A stretch of DNA of 64,000 bases from Phytomonospora sp040655735 (GTDB lineage Bacteria > Actinomycetota > Actinomycetes > Mycobacteriales > Micromonosporaceae), in NCBI RefSeq assembly GCF_040655735.1, contig NZ_JBFAKK010000001.1:62001-126000 (forward strand), in the 5' to 3' direction. The number at the start of each line of letters is the position of its first letter. Position 1 is the stretch's first letter. The notes under the pieces are model-generated. The model searched no databases, was not told where the DNA came from, and worked only from the letters and a program-made list of their open reading frames with translations. Below are positions 48,820 to 57,073 of the stretch, in pieces. The translations under genes and the position numbers were made by a program.

Positions 48820-50613
48820 TCAGGCCGGGCCGAGCCTTCCGTCGAGGACCGACAGGATGACCGGGTTGTCCTGGTAGACCTGGTTCTTGTTGGTGGTGTG
48901 CGCGGTGTCGAACTTCTCGACGCGGACGCCCTCGATGGCGGGGCTGACGTACTTGTAGCCCCAGATCGGGATCCTCGGCAGCAACTCGTTGAAGATCGTG
49001 GCGAGCTTGCGGCACGCCTCCTTCTGGGCCTCGGCGTCGGGCGCGGTCTTCGAGGTCAGGATCAGGGCCTCGACGTCGACCGCGCCGAGGGTCGGGCTGG
49101 TCATGTTGAGGTCGAGCATCTGGCCGGGCGCCTCCTCGGTCCGGCCGTTCTCGAGCTGGAAGTTGGTGAAGCCCGATCCCCAGTAGTCGGGGTTGAAGGG
49201 GTTGCCCCAGTGGCGCACGGCGACCTCGAAGGAGCCCGAGCCCCAGATGCCCCACGGGTTGTCGGCCGGGACGTTGCTGGCCTTCGTCTCGATGCCGAAG
49301 GCCGTCCACGCCTCCTGGACCTGCGTCGCGGTCAGCTCGAAGTCGTTCCAGCCGGTGACGCCGATGATCTCGTAGGAGGCCTTCTCACCGCTCGGGAGGT
49401 GCCACGCACCGTCCTTCTTGGTCCAGCCGGCCTCGTTGAGCAGCGCCTCGGCCTTGGCCGTGTCGAAGCCGAAGACCTCGAACTTGGCGAGCTGGTCGGC
49501 GGCGAACAGCTCCTCGGAGTGCACGTCGGGCAGGCCGTTGTGGTACTTCGAGACGTAGAAGGTCTTGCCCCGGGCGATCTTGCCGACCTGCTCGAAGTCG
49601 ATGGCGTAGGCCAGCGCCTTGCGGACGCGGACGTCCTTGAGCTCGGGCTTGGCCGCGTAGTTGAACATCAGCCCGGCACCGTCGTAGCCGGGCGTCTCCA
49701 GCAGGGCGAGCCCGGGGACGGCGGCGAAGGTCTCGTGCTCGGTGGGCGTGAAGGCGTTGGTGGCGTAGTCGAGTTTGCGCTCGACCAGGAACTGCGCGGC
49801 GGCCTTGTTGTCGCCCTTGTAGACCGTCACCTTGTCGAAGCGGACCTTGTCCGAGGCGAAGCCGCCGGGGTTCTTGACCAGGGTCAGCACGGTGTCGGAG
49901 CTCTGCGCGAGGTCGATCTTGAACGGGCCGCTGCACACGTAGTCGGTCGGCTTGAGCGCCAGCAGTTCGTCGTTGAACGCGACCTGCTCGTCGTCGCCGT
50001 TCTTGACGCCCTCGGCGAGCATCGCGATCGCCTTGTCGCCGAGGACCCCGTGGCTCGACTTCGCCCACACCCGCTGCTTGAGCACGGGCCGCTCGATGCC
50101 GGGGTAGGGGTTTTCGAAGGTGAGCTTGACGGTGTGGGTCTCGGGGACCTCGATGCTCTTCACGAACGGCCAGGCGTCGCCCCACGCGGGGGTGTTGAGG
50201 ATCAGCGAGGCATAGGTCTGGTGGAAGTCGGCGCCGACCACGTCGGTGCCGTCGCTCCACTTGACGTTCTTGCGAACGTTGATGACCAGGACGTCGCCCT
50301 CCCACGCCGAACTCTCGATGAGCTGGTACAGCCAGGTCTTGCCGGCCCAGTCGTAGATGGCGCCGGTGGTCATGAACAGGTCGGAGTAGATCGACGACAT
50401 GAGCAGCGCGCCGTTGTTGTCGGCGACGTTCATGTTCTGCGTGTCGCGGTTGAAGTCGTAGACGCCGGTGAACTCACCGCCGCTCTTCTGGCCGCCGTCG
50501 TCGTCGTCGCCCGCGGCGCAGCCGACCAGGGCGGTCCCGCCGGTCGCGGCGACCGCGGTCAGACCCATGAGTTGCAGCAGGCGACGCCTGGAGATGTCGA
50601 ACTGAGAGGTCAC
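48820..50613 (-). CDS. ABC transporter substrate-binding lipoprotein, family 5 (DppA/OppA-like)
   Basis: 597 residues from a GTG at 50613 that overlaps the stop of the small membrane protein gene by four bases (AGGAAGAGG upstream). Tat-like signal SRRRLLQLMG and lipobox LVGC predict an exported lipoprotein. The SBP_bac_5 fold is evident (VRKNVKWSDGTDVVGADF, VRKALAYAIDFEQV, FNPDYWGSGF). Family 5 binders take up peptides, nickel or oligosaccharides; the ligand is not evident here. Last gene of the operon, an unusual position since the binder is normally first. Confidence 0.9.
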   Translation of the reverse strand: MTSQFDISRRRLLQLMGLTAVAATGGTALVGCAAGDDDDGGQKSGGEFTGVYDFNRDTQNMNVADNNGALLMSSIYSDLFMTTGAIYDWAGKTWLYQLIESSAWEGDVLVINVRKNVKWSDGTDVVGADFHQTYASLILNTPAWGDAWPFVKSIEVPETHTVKLTFENPYPGIERPVLKQRVWAKSSHGVLGDKAIAMLAEGVKNGDDEQVAFNDELLALKPTDYVCSGPFKIDLAQSSDTVLTLVKNPGGFASDKVRFDKVTVYKGDNKAAAQFLVERKLDYATNAFTPTEHETFAAVPGLALLETPGYDGAGLMFNYAAKPELKDVRVRKALAYAIDFEQVGKIARGKTFYVSKYHNGLPDVHSEELFAADQLAKFEVFGFDTAKAEALLNEAGWTKKDGAWHLPSGEKASYEIIGVTGWNDFELTATQVQEAWTAFGIETKASNVPADNPWGIWGSGSFEVAVRHWGNPFNPDYWGSGFTNFQLENGRTEEAPGQMLDLNMTSPTLGAVDVEALILTSKTAPDAEAQKEACRKLATIFNELLPRIPIWGYKYVSPAIEGVRVEKFDTAHTTNKNQVYQDNPVILSVLDGRLGPA

Positions 50614-50798
50614 AGCCTCTTCCTTTCTCGATACAGGGCAAGGGAGGAGATGAGAGCGAGGAACAGGCCCATGCCGAGCGTCAGCGCGGTGACGACGAAC
50701 TCGGCCGTCCGGGGGTTCAAGAAGAGCAGCATCAAGGCGGGCACGACGGTCAGGAAGATCGCCATGTAGAGGCCCATGCGCGCGAGCAGGGCCGCCAT
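50610..50798 (-). CDS. Small membrane protein (62 aa) inside the ABC importer operon
   Basis: 62 residues. Start ATG overlaps the stop of the ATPase gene (ATGA) and its stop overlaps the GTG of the binding protein, so it is translationally locked into the operon. Two predicted helices, about 6-28 (LARMGLYMAIFLTVVPALMLLF) and 34-56 (FVVTALTLGMGLFLALISSLAL), joined by NPRTAE, with a basic tail YRERKRL inside. Not a standard ABC subunit. It may be an accessory or stabilising subunit. I know no characterised family for it. Confidence 0.8.
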   Translation of the reverse strand: MAALLARMGLYMAIFLTVVPALMLLFLNPRTAEFVVTALTLGMGLFLALISSLALYRERKRL

Positions 50799-51841
50799 CA
50801 GCCGACTCCGGCCTGCTCGTGGTCCCGTGCGACCACGTGGCAGGCCAGCCGCCGCGAGTCACCGTCGAGGACGGCCAGCGGCGGTGCGGCCGTCTCGCAG
50901 GTGTCGGCCTCGGCCAGCGGACACCTGGGGTGAAAGGTGCAGCCGCTCGGCAGGTCGGTCAGGCTCGGGATCTCCGAGCTGCGCAGGGTGACGGCCTTCT
51001 TCGCGCGGGCCAGCCGCGGGTCGGGCTCGCACACCGCCGAGATCAGCGCCTTGGTGTAGGGGTGCTGCGGATCGTTGATGATCCGCGGCGTCGGTCCCTG
51101 CTCGACGATCCTGCCGAGGTACATGACCGCGATGTCGCCGTCCCAGGCGAAGTACTTGGCCACCGCGAGATCGTGGGTGATGAACAGGAAGCCGACGTCG
51201 AGTTCGTCGCGCAGCCGCCCCAGGGTGTTGAGGAGGCTGACGCGGATGGACACGTCGAGCATCGAAGTGGACTCGTCGGCGATGAGCACCTGTGAATCCA
51301 TGGCCAGTGCGCGTGCGATCGCCACGCGCTGCCGCTGGCCGCCGGACAGCTGGTGGGGGTACTTGTCCAAGTAGGACTCCGCCGGTGTCAGGTCGACTCG
51401 TTCCAGCAGCTCGGCGGCCCGCCGCCGGGCGTCGGCCCGGTCGGCGGCGCGGCCGTGCCGCCGCAGCCCCGCCGTCACCGTCGAGTAGACCGTCCGGACG
51501 GGGTTGAGCGAGGCGTAGGGGTCCTGGTGGATGTACTGGACGGCCTCCCGGAAGGTCTGCCGGCCCGCCCGGTCGAGACCGGCGATGTCGGCGCCCCGGA
51601 AACGGATGGTGCCGGCGGTCGGCTTGGTCAGCCCGGCGGCGGCGCGCGCGGTCGTCGTCTTCCCGCAACCGGACTCGCCGACCAGGCACAGCACCTTCCC
51701 GGCGCGCACGGTCAGGTCGACCCCGGCGACGGCGGGTACGTCCCCGCGCTTGGTGTGGAAGGTCTGCTCCACACCGGACAGTTCCAGCAGCGCCTCACCG
51801 GGTGACGGTTCGCGGGGATCGGGGATCTTCGGCTCAGGCAC
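50798..51841 (-). CDS. Oligopeptide-type ABC transporter ATP-binding protein (OppF/DppF-like)
   Basis: 347 residues; start overlaps the previous ATPase gene by 8 bp. Walker A GESGCGKTT near 57, Q-loop HQDPYASLNP, signature LSGGQRQRVAIARAL and Walker B VLIADESTSMLD, where Ser-Thr-Ser replaces the usual Pro-Thr after DE. The OppF-type C-terminal CTFHPRCPLAE cysteine motif is typical of peptide/nickel importer ATPases, some of which bind an Fe-S cluster there. It pairs with the next ATPase to power import. Confidence 0.93.
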   Translation of the reverse strand: MPEPKIPDPREPSPGEALLELSGVEQTFHTKRGDVPAVAGVDLTVRAGKVLCLVGESGCGKTTTARAAAGLTKPTAGTIRFRGADIAGLDRAGRQTFREAVQYIHQDPYASLNPVRTVYSTVTAGLRRHGRAADRADARRRAAELLERVDLTPAESYLDKYPHQLSGGQRQRVAIARALAMDSQVLIADESTSMLDVSIRVSLLNTLGRLRDELDVGFLFITHDLAVAKYFAWDGDIAVMYLGRIVEQGPTPRIINDPQHPYTKALISAVCEPDPRLARAKKAVTLRSSEIPSLTDLPSGCTFHPRCPLAEADTCETAAPPLAVLDGDSRRLACHVVARDHEQAGVG

Positions 51842-52883
51842 GGGCCACCACCTTGCGGGTGTACTCGATCTCCTCGGCGCGCAGGCAGGCCGCGGAGTGG
51901 CCCTCGTCGAGGGCGCGGGGCGTCAGCACGGTCAGTTCCGGGCGCGTGTCGAGGCACTCGTCGCGCGCGTATCCGCAGCGCGGATGGAAGGAGCACCCAC
52001 CGGGGAGGGAGGCCAGGCTCGGCGGCGAACCGGGGATGGAGCACAGCTCGGGAAGATCGCCGACGACCGGAGGCACGGCCTTGATCAGGCCGACGGTGTA
52101 GGGATGCCGGGGTTCGTAGAAGACGTCCTCGGCCGTCCCGGTCTCGATGATCCGCCCCGCGTACATGGTGGCCACCCGGTCGGCGAGCTCCGCCGCCAGG
52201 CCGAGGTCGTGGGTTATGAAGATCATCGCGAAGCCGAGGCGTTCGCGCAGCTCGTGGAGTTGCTCGACGATGGACCGCTGGGTGAGGATGTCGAGGGCCG
52301 TGGTCGGCTCGTCGAGGACGAGCACCTGCGGTTCGAGAGCCAGCGCCAGTGCGATGAGGATGCGCTGCTTCATCCCGCCGGAAAGTTCGTGCGGGAAGCT
52401 GCGCAGCACCCGCGCGGGCTCCAGCCGCACCATCCGCAGGAGCTCTTCGGCCCGTTCGGTGATCTCGGCGCGGGTCCGGCGCCCCCGTGCCGGTTCGTGC
52501 GAGCGCAGGGTGTCGGTGAAGTGCTCGCCGATGCGCAGGACCGGGTTGAAGGAGTTCATCGCGCCCTGGAAGACCATGGCGGCCTCGTGCCAGCGGAACC
52601 TGCGCAGGTCCTCCTTGGACAGGCGCAGGATGTCGAGGGACATGCCGTCCTTGAGGCGGTAGACGATCTCGCCGGAGGAGACCTCCCCGAGCCTGGGCAG
52701 AAGCCGCAGCAGGCCGAGGCCCAGGGTGGTCTTTCCGCAGCCGGACTCGCCGACCAGGGCCATCGACTGGCCGGAGTAGAGGTCGAAGGAGACGTCGGCG
52801 GCCGCGGTGACGCTCGTTCTGCGGCCGGTCTTGTACACGATGGACAGATCCCGGACGGACAGGATCGGCGCTGCCTGTGCCAT
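51834..52883 (-). CDS. Oligopeptide-type ABC transporter ATP-binding protein (OppD/DppD-like)
   Basis: 349 residues from the ATG at 52883 (MAQAAPILSVRDL). Walker A GESGCGKTT near 45, Q-loop VFQGAMNSFNPV, signature LSGGMKQRILIALAL, Walker B VLVLDEPTTALD and C-terminal CSFHPRCGYARD. All catalytic elements intact. It lies 7 bp after the permease gene and overlaps the OppF-like gene. Confidence 0.93.
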   Translation of the reverse strand: MAQAAPILSVRDLSIVYKTGRRTSVTAAADVSFDLYSGQSMALVGESGCGKTTLGLGLLRLLPRLGEVSSGEIVYRLKDGMSLDILRLSKEDLRRFRWHEAAMVFQGAMNSFNPVLRIGEHFTDTLRSHEPARGRRTRAEITERAEELLRMVRLEPARVLRSFPHELSGGMKQRILIALALALEPQVLVLDEPTTALDILTQRSIVEQLHELRERLGFAMIFITHDLGLAAELADRVATMYAGRIIETGTAEDVFYEPRHPYTVGLIKAVPPVVGDLPELCSIPGSPPSLASLPGGCSFHPRCGYARDECLDTRPELTVLTPRALDEGHSAACLRAEEIEYTRKVVARA

Positions 52884-52890
52884 GGGGTTC

Positions 52891-53757
52891 CTACCTTTCC
52901 CGCAGTCTCGGGTTGAGGGCCTGCTCAAGGGATCGGGTGACGAGCACGAGGCCGACCTGGAAGAGCGCGATCATCGCCAGTGGGGCGAGCAGGAAGGGCA
53001 GCGCGCGGGGGAGCAGGTAGGCGCTGTTCTGCCAGGCCTGCTGGATCATCAGTCCCCAGTTCTCGGCCGTCGAGGGGAGCAGGCCCAGCAGGTAGAGGCC
53101 GACGATGGCGTAGATGGCGTTGGTGACGGCGATGATGAAGTTGATGAAGATGTAGCCGGCCATGTTCGGCAGGATGTCGACGAAGACGATCCGCATGGTG
53201 CCGAGGTTCTGCAGCTGCGCGGCCTCGATGAACTCGCGTTCTTTGAGGCTGAGCACCTGCGCGCGGATCGAGCGGGTGAGGAAGGGCCAGGTCAGCAGGC
53301 CGATGATGAGGCCGACCATCCACGGTGAGATGTCGCGGAAGTAGGAGGCGACGATGATCAGGATGGTGATGAACGGGATGGTCATCGTGATGTCGGTGAG
53401 CTGGAGGACGAGGTCGTCGAAGCGGCCGCGGAGGTAGCCGGCCAGTGCGCCGAGGACGACGGCGATGACGACGGTGACCACGGCCGCGAGCGCGCCGACC
53501 CACAGCGGTTCGGCGCCGCCGAGGACGAGTTTGGTGAAGGTGTCCTTGCCCTCGAAGTTGGTGCCGAGCCAGTGGGTGCCCGACATGGGCTGCCAGATGT
53601 TGTCGGCGTCGGTGGGGTTGTGGTGGTCGACGGTGAGGCGGCCGACGAACACGAAGGCGAGGATCGCCGCGACGATGCACATGCCGGTGAAGCCGCTGGG
53701 GCTGCGGGTGATGCCCTGCCACATCACCGAGAGGGTGCCGCCGGTTCCCTTGCTCAT
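52891..53757 (-). CDS. ABC transporter permease (OppC/DppC-like)
   Basis: 288 residues from the ATG at 53757. Six predicted membrane helices, a DppC-type extracytoplasmic loop after helix 1 (containing HHNPTDADN and GTNFEGKDTF), and the inner EAA loop EFIEAAQLQNLGTMRIVFVDILPN that contacts the ATPase. Follows the partner permease by 76 bp, the only sizeable gap in this operon. Confidence 0.9.
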   Translation of the reverse strand: MSKGTGGTLSVMWQGITRSPSGFTGMCIVAAILAFVFVGRLTVDHHNPTDADNIWQPMSGTHWLGTNFEGKDTFTKLVLGGAEPLWVGALAAVVTVVIAVVLGALAGYLRGRFDDLVLQLTDITMTIPFITILIIVASYFRDISPWMVGLIIGLLTWPFLTRSIRAQVLSLKEREFIEAAQLQNLGTMRIVFVDILPNMAGYIFINFIIAVTNAIYAIVGLYLLGLLPSTAENWGLMIQQAWQNSAYLLPRALPFLLAPLAMIALFQVGLVLVTRSLEQALNPRLRER

Positions 53758-53833
53758 GCCCTGTCTCCCCGTGCGATTCGGTCGCCCGGTTTCGAGCCGG
53801 TCGTCGGTGCCGCTCCGTACCGCTCTTCCCGCA

Positions 53834-54934
53834 TCACGCGGCGGCCTCCACATCGGACACGCGGACGCGCGGGTCGAGCCGTCCGTAGACGAGGTCGGCG
53901 ATCCAGTTGGTCAGCACGACCACGGAGGTGCCGATGACCAGGACTCCCTGGAGGACGAAGTAGTCGCGGTTGTTGACCGACTCCAGTGACAGCAGGCCGA
54001 GGCCTTCGTAGGCGAGGACCTGTTCGACGAGGATGGCGCCGCCGATGACGGTCGCCAGGGCGATGGCGACCTGGGGGACGAGTGGCAGGACGGCGTTGCG
54101 GCCGACGTAGGTGAGCGCGATCCGTTTGTCGGTGAGGCCTCTGGCGCGGGCGACGGTGACGTAGTCGTCGCCGAGGACCTCGGTCGTGGCTGCCTTCATG
54201 ACCAGCATCCAGGTGCCGACGGTGGCCAGTGTGTACGTCGTGATGGGCAGGATCCCGTGGTAGAGCGCGTCGCCGATGAACTCGGCGTTGAAGCCGGGCT
54301 GAACGCCCTGGCTGTACCGGCCGCGCATGTCGAGGAAGTCGATGACGCCGAAGACGGTGCTGCCGAGGGTGACCAGGGCGATGGCGATGAGGTAGTTGGG
54401 GATGGCGCCCATGATCGAGGCGACCAGGCTCAGGGCGTGGTCGACGCGGCTGTTGCGGCGGTAGGCCATGAGCATGCCGAGCAGGAGTCCGAGGGTGATG
54501 GCGATGGTGACGCCGGCGCCGACCGAGAACAGGGTCCAGGGCAGCACCTTCATGATCACTTCGCTGACCGGGACGCCGACCTGGGTGACGCTGGTGCCCA
54601 TGTCGCCGGTGACCAGGCCGGAGAAGTACTCCCACCACTGCTCCCAGATGGGGGCGTCGGGGTCGAAGGCCAGCGACTGGATGGCCAGGGCGCGGGCCTC
54701 CACCGGGGACACTCCGCGCTGGCTGATCTGGCCGGCCAGGACGTCGACGGGGTCGCCGGGCATGGCCCGCATGAGGAAGAAGCCCGCGTTGGTCACGATG
54801 AACACGACCAGGACCGCGCGGCGCAAGCGCCGGAAGGCGTAGGCGCGCCAGACGCGGGCGAGGAGGGAGCCGGCTCGGCGCGGCCGGGACGGTGGGCTGG
54901 CCTTGACTATCAGGCCTGGGGCTAGAGCGGACAA
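53834..54934 (-). CDS. ABC transporter permease (OppB/DppB-like)
   Basis: 366 residues from a TTG at 54934 with GAGGAG seven bases upstream. OppB signatures: membrane helix 1 RRLRRAVLVVFIVTNAGFFLMRAMPGDP, a large periplasmic loop, five further helices and the EAA segment DDYVTVARARGLTDKRIALTYVGRNAVLP. First gene of the six-gene operon. The A/T-rich patch at 54970-54990 probably holds the promoter. Confidence 0.9.
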   Translation of the reverse strand: MSALAPGLIVKASPPSRPRRAGSLLARVWRAYAFRRLRRAVLVVFIVTNAGFFLMRAMPGDPVDVLAGQISQRGVSPVEARALAIQSLAFDPDAPIWEQWWEYFSGLVTGDMGTSVTQVGVPVSEVIMKVLPWTLFSVGAGVTIAITLGLLLGMLMAYRRNSRVDHALSLVASIMGAIPNYLIAIALVTLGSTVFGVIDFLDMRGRYSQGVQPGFNAEFIGDALYHGILPITTYTLATVGTWMLVMKAATTEVLGDDYVTVARARGLTDKRIALTYVGRNAVLPLVPQVAIALATVIGGAILVEQVLAYEGLGLLSLESVNNRDYFVLQGVLVIGTSVVVLTNWIADLVYGRLDPRVRVSDVEAAA

Positions 54935-55179
54935 GCGCGGACTCCTCGGGCACCAGGTGTGACGGAGATCCTCTTTTGAGTCTCTTTACAGAGGGAAGGT
55001 ATCGGTGCGGGACTGGGTCAATCCAGGTTCGGAATCAAATCGTTACCTTTCTTGAATAAAAGAGTGTCCCAACGCCGGGAAGGTCGCTTTCGTACTGTCC
55101 GGTGACTCTCCGTCCGATCGCGACGGTCCGATGTGGACGCTCTGGGATCGGCTCGGCGCGGGTGATCCGGCCGCAACTC

Positions 55180-55440
55180 GCCGGCCGCAGGGCTCGGCGT
55201 GCTGATCCTGGCCGCGCGGCCGGTGTTCACCGCGATCACCCGGCTCGGCGTCGCCTACTTGGTCCACCTCGGCGTCCAGGCGCTGCGTTCGGCCCGGCGC
55301 GGCGCCCGTCCGGCGCCCGGCCCGGTGGCGCGACCTATGCGCGGGACGGCGATGGCGGGCCGGTGGCAGGGCTCCTGCCCGACATCACCGACCCGAAGGC
55401 GCTGGTGTTCTACGTCGCCGTGCTGCCGCCGTTGACGACC
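55180..55440 (+). pseudogene. Truncated, frameshifted LysE family translocator remnant
   Basis: Pieces of a LysE/RhtB exporter appear in two frames. From about 55187: AAGLGVLILAARPVFTAITRLGVAYLVHLGVQALRS (helices 2-3). In another frame at about 55365-55425: GLLPDITDPKALVFYVAVLPPL, the family's NPKA motif. The first helix, the C-terminal half and a consistent frame are missing, and the 3' end overlaps the convergent TetR gene. A functional product is unlikely. Confidence 0.65.
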
Positions 55441-55997
55441 CCGCCGACGACCGCCGCCACGACCTTGGTGACCGCTTCGGGTCCGGGCGGCGGCGCCGTG
55501 CGGTCGGCGAACAGCAGGTGCCCCGCCCCGATCAGTGTGGGCGCGAGGACGGTGACGTCGGCATCGGCGCGGACGCGGCCGAGTTCGCGTTCGGCGGTCA
55601 GGTAGGCCGTGAGCGTTGCCGTCGCCTCGTTCAGGAGCGGGATGCCGGTGGGGGTCGCCTCGCGCAGTCGGGCGCGGAGTTCGTCGCGCGAGGTCACCAG
55701 CCCCACCATGGCCACCGCCACGGAGCCGAACAGCTCGGTGAGCGCGCCGGTGATGTTGCCGACGACCGAACCGGTGCCGGCGTTCTCGCGAAGGGTCGCA
55801 CCACGCGCCTCGGTCCGGGCGATTCGGTCGCGCACGAGTTCGGCGAGGAACTCGTCGAAATCGGCGAAGTGCCGGTGGAGCACCCCTTTGGCGCACCCTG
55901 CCTCGGTGGTGACCGCCCTGCTGGTCAGGCCATTGGGGCCGCTGGTGAGCAGGACTCGCTCGGCGGCCTCGAACAGCTGCTCGCGAGCGTCGCGCAT
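55410..55997 (-). CDS. TetR family transcriptional regulator
   Basis: 195 residues from the ATG at 55997 (in-frame GTG at 56003 and TTG at 56015 are alternatives). HTH at residues 4-50 (REQLFEAAERVLLTSGPNGLTSRAVTTEAGCAKGVLHRHFADFDEFLAEL). The C-terminal region is a ligand pocket of usual size. Upstream, TGGGC-GCAT-GCCCA at 56081-56094 may be its operator. Its former partner may have been the decayed lysE at its 3' side. Confidence 0.88.
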   Translation of the reverse strand: MRDAREQLFEAAERVLLTSGPNGLTSRAVTTEAGCAKGVLHRHFADFDEFLAELVRDRIARTEARGATLRENAGTGSVVGNITGALTELFGSVAVAMVGLVTSRDELRARLREATPTGIPLLNEATATLTAYLTAERELGRVRADADVTVLAPTLIGAGHLLFADRTAPPPGPEAVTKVVAAVVGGVVNGGSTAT

Positions 55998-56080
55998 GGC
56001 CACTCCGGTGGGCAAGTCCGTCTCCTTCGGCCTCGTGCCACCCGTCGGCGCTCGACGAGTGGTCGATCGCTCATTTCAAG

Positions 56081-56094
56081 TGGGCGCATGCCCA
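56081..56094. promoter_or_regulatory. Candidate operator upstream of TetR gene
   Basis: Inverted repeat TGGGC-GCAT-GCCCA next to an A/T-rich ATAATAT that may be the -10 region. Weak support. Confidence 0.3.
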
Positions 56095-56097
56095 TAA

Positions 56098-56280
56098 TAT
56101 CCTCCGGGCCGGACCGTGCGAATGGCTCGACCAGATGCCCACCCACGGCACCCTCACCCGGCGCGTCCGGGCCGCTCGCCGAGCTCCTGGAAGGCATGGG
56201 GCCGCCATCGACGCGATGGGCGGCTCCCTCGCCGTGCACATGACGGTGGCCGTCACGGCGGTGCGCACCGGCCGGGCGTG
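56098..56280 (+). other. Gene-free stretch with unidentified decayed coding tail
   Basis: The 460-bp gap from 56016 to 56478 carries no intact gene. On the plus strand, pieces with coding-like codon use follow one another in shifting frames (EWLDQMPTHGTLTRRVRA, then PLAELLEGMG, then AAIDAMGGSLAVHMTVAVTAVRTGRA with a stop at 56278-56280). This suggests a degraded gene of unknown type. From 56281 to 56478 I see nothing beyond the upstream region of the next gene. Confidence 0.35.
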
Positions 56281-56478
56281 ATCACTCCGACCGTCGGCAC
56301 AGGGCGGTACCCGCCCGACCGGCCGGCCCCGTCCACGTGCCGCCGCGAGGACAGCGCCCGCACGTCGCGCGGTCCTCGCAGGAGACCGCCCGGATCGTCA
56401 ACCCCGCCTGGGGGAGCGGCGACTCACCATGGGTAGCCTGAGCACCACTTCTCTCGAGTTCGGTGGGGTTTTCCAACA

Positions 56479-57063
56479 GTGCGTTTCCTTCTCGCGGCGG
56501 CGGTGGCCGCGGCAGTGATCTTCAGCCAGCCTGCGGCGGCTTTCGCCCAGGACGCCCAGCCCCTCGACATCGCCATCGGGGACGGCGCCACCGAGACCAT
56601 CGCCGGTGAGCGGGTCGAGTACGAACTGATCCTGCGCAACACCCAGGCCGAGCCTGTCGCTCCGCGCGTCGAGGTCGTCTTCCCCGACGGCCTCAGCGTG
56701 TCCAGTGTGGACGGAGGCGGCGAGCTCGCCGAGGATCGTGTGGTGTGGCGGCCGACGGTCGCACCGGGCGCCGAGTGGACCGTCGCGCTGCACGGAAAAG
56801 TCGCCGTCGACGTCCCCTTCGACAAGCGGATCGCGGTCACGGCCTGCGGATACTTCGACGAGGGAACCGTCGCCGCGATGTGCGCCACCGACATGAACAC
56901 CGCCGTCGTCGCCCCCGTCGGCCGGGTCTGGGTCGCGTGGTTCGTCGTGCTCGGCCTGATCGCCATCGCCGTCGCCGCCGAGATCCTGCGGGTCAGGGCC
57001 GATCGTCGCGAGTCGGCGCGGCCGGTGGCCGACGAGTCCCCATTGGACACTGCCGCCCGTTAG
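56479..57063 (+). CDS. Secreted, C-terminally membrane-anchored hypothetical protein
   Basis: 194 residues from the GTG at 56479. Signal peptide about 1-23 (LLAAAVAAAVIFSQPAAAFAQ, cleavage after AFA or AQ). Middle region 25-145 is a beta-sandwich resembling DUF11/CARDB-type modules (GERVEYELILRNTQAEPVAPRVEVVFPDGL). One C-terminal helix about 150-172 and a basic cytoplasmic tail VRADRRESAR. Type I membrane topology with the domain outside. Function unknown. Next gene begins 11 bp downstream. Confidence 0.7.
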   Translation: MRFLLAAAVAAAVIFSQPAAAFAQDAQPLDIAIGDGATETIAGERVEYELILRNTQAEPVAPRVEVVFPDGLSVSSVDGGGELAEDRVVWRPTVAPGAEWTVALHGKVAVDVPFDKRIAVTACGYFDEGTVAAMCATDMNTAVVAPVGRVWVAWFVVLGLIAIAVAAEILRVRADRRESARPVADESPLDTAAR

Positions 57064-57066
57064 CCT
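57061..57066 (+). promoter_or_regulatory. -10 element of a probable leaderless promoter (membrane protein gene)
   Basis: TAGCCT, seven bases, ATG at 57074. Its TAG is the stop codon of the preceding gene. Confidence 0.45.
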
Positions 57067-57073
57067 GCTGTTC

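Noticed and set aside
47231..49309. Extending the sigma-CAP fusion gene upstream to a 692-codon frame
   Set aside because: The extra N-terminus lies antisense over the 3' part of the binding-protein gene and the terminator; sigma region 2 begins right after the ATG at 48610.
48898..50769. A 623-codon frame antisense to the binding-protein gene
   Set aside because: Mirror frame with no domain; the minus strand encodes a complete family-5 lipoprotein.
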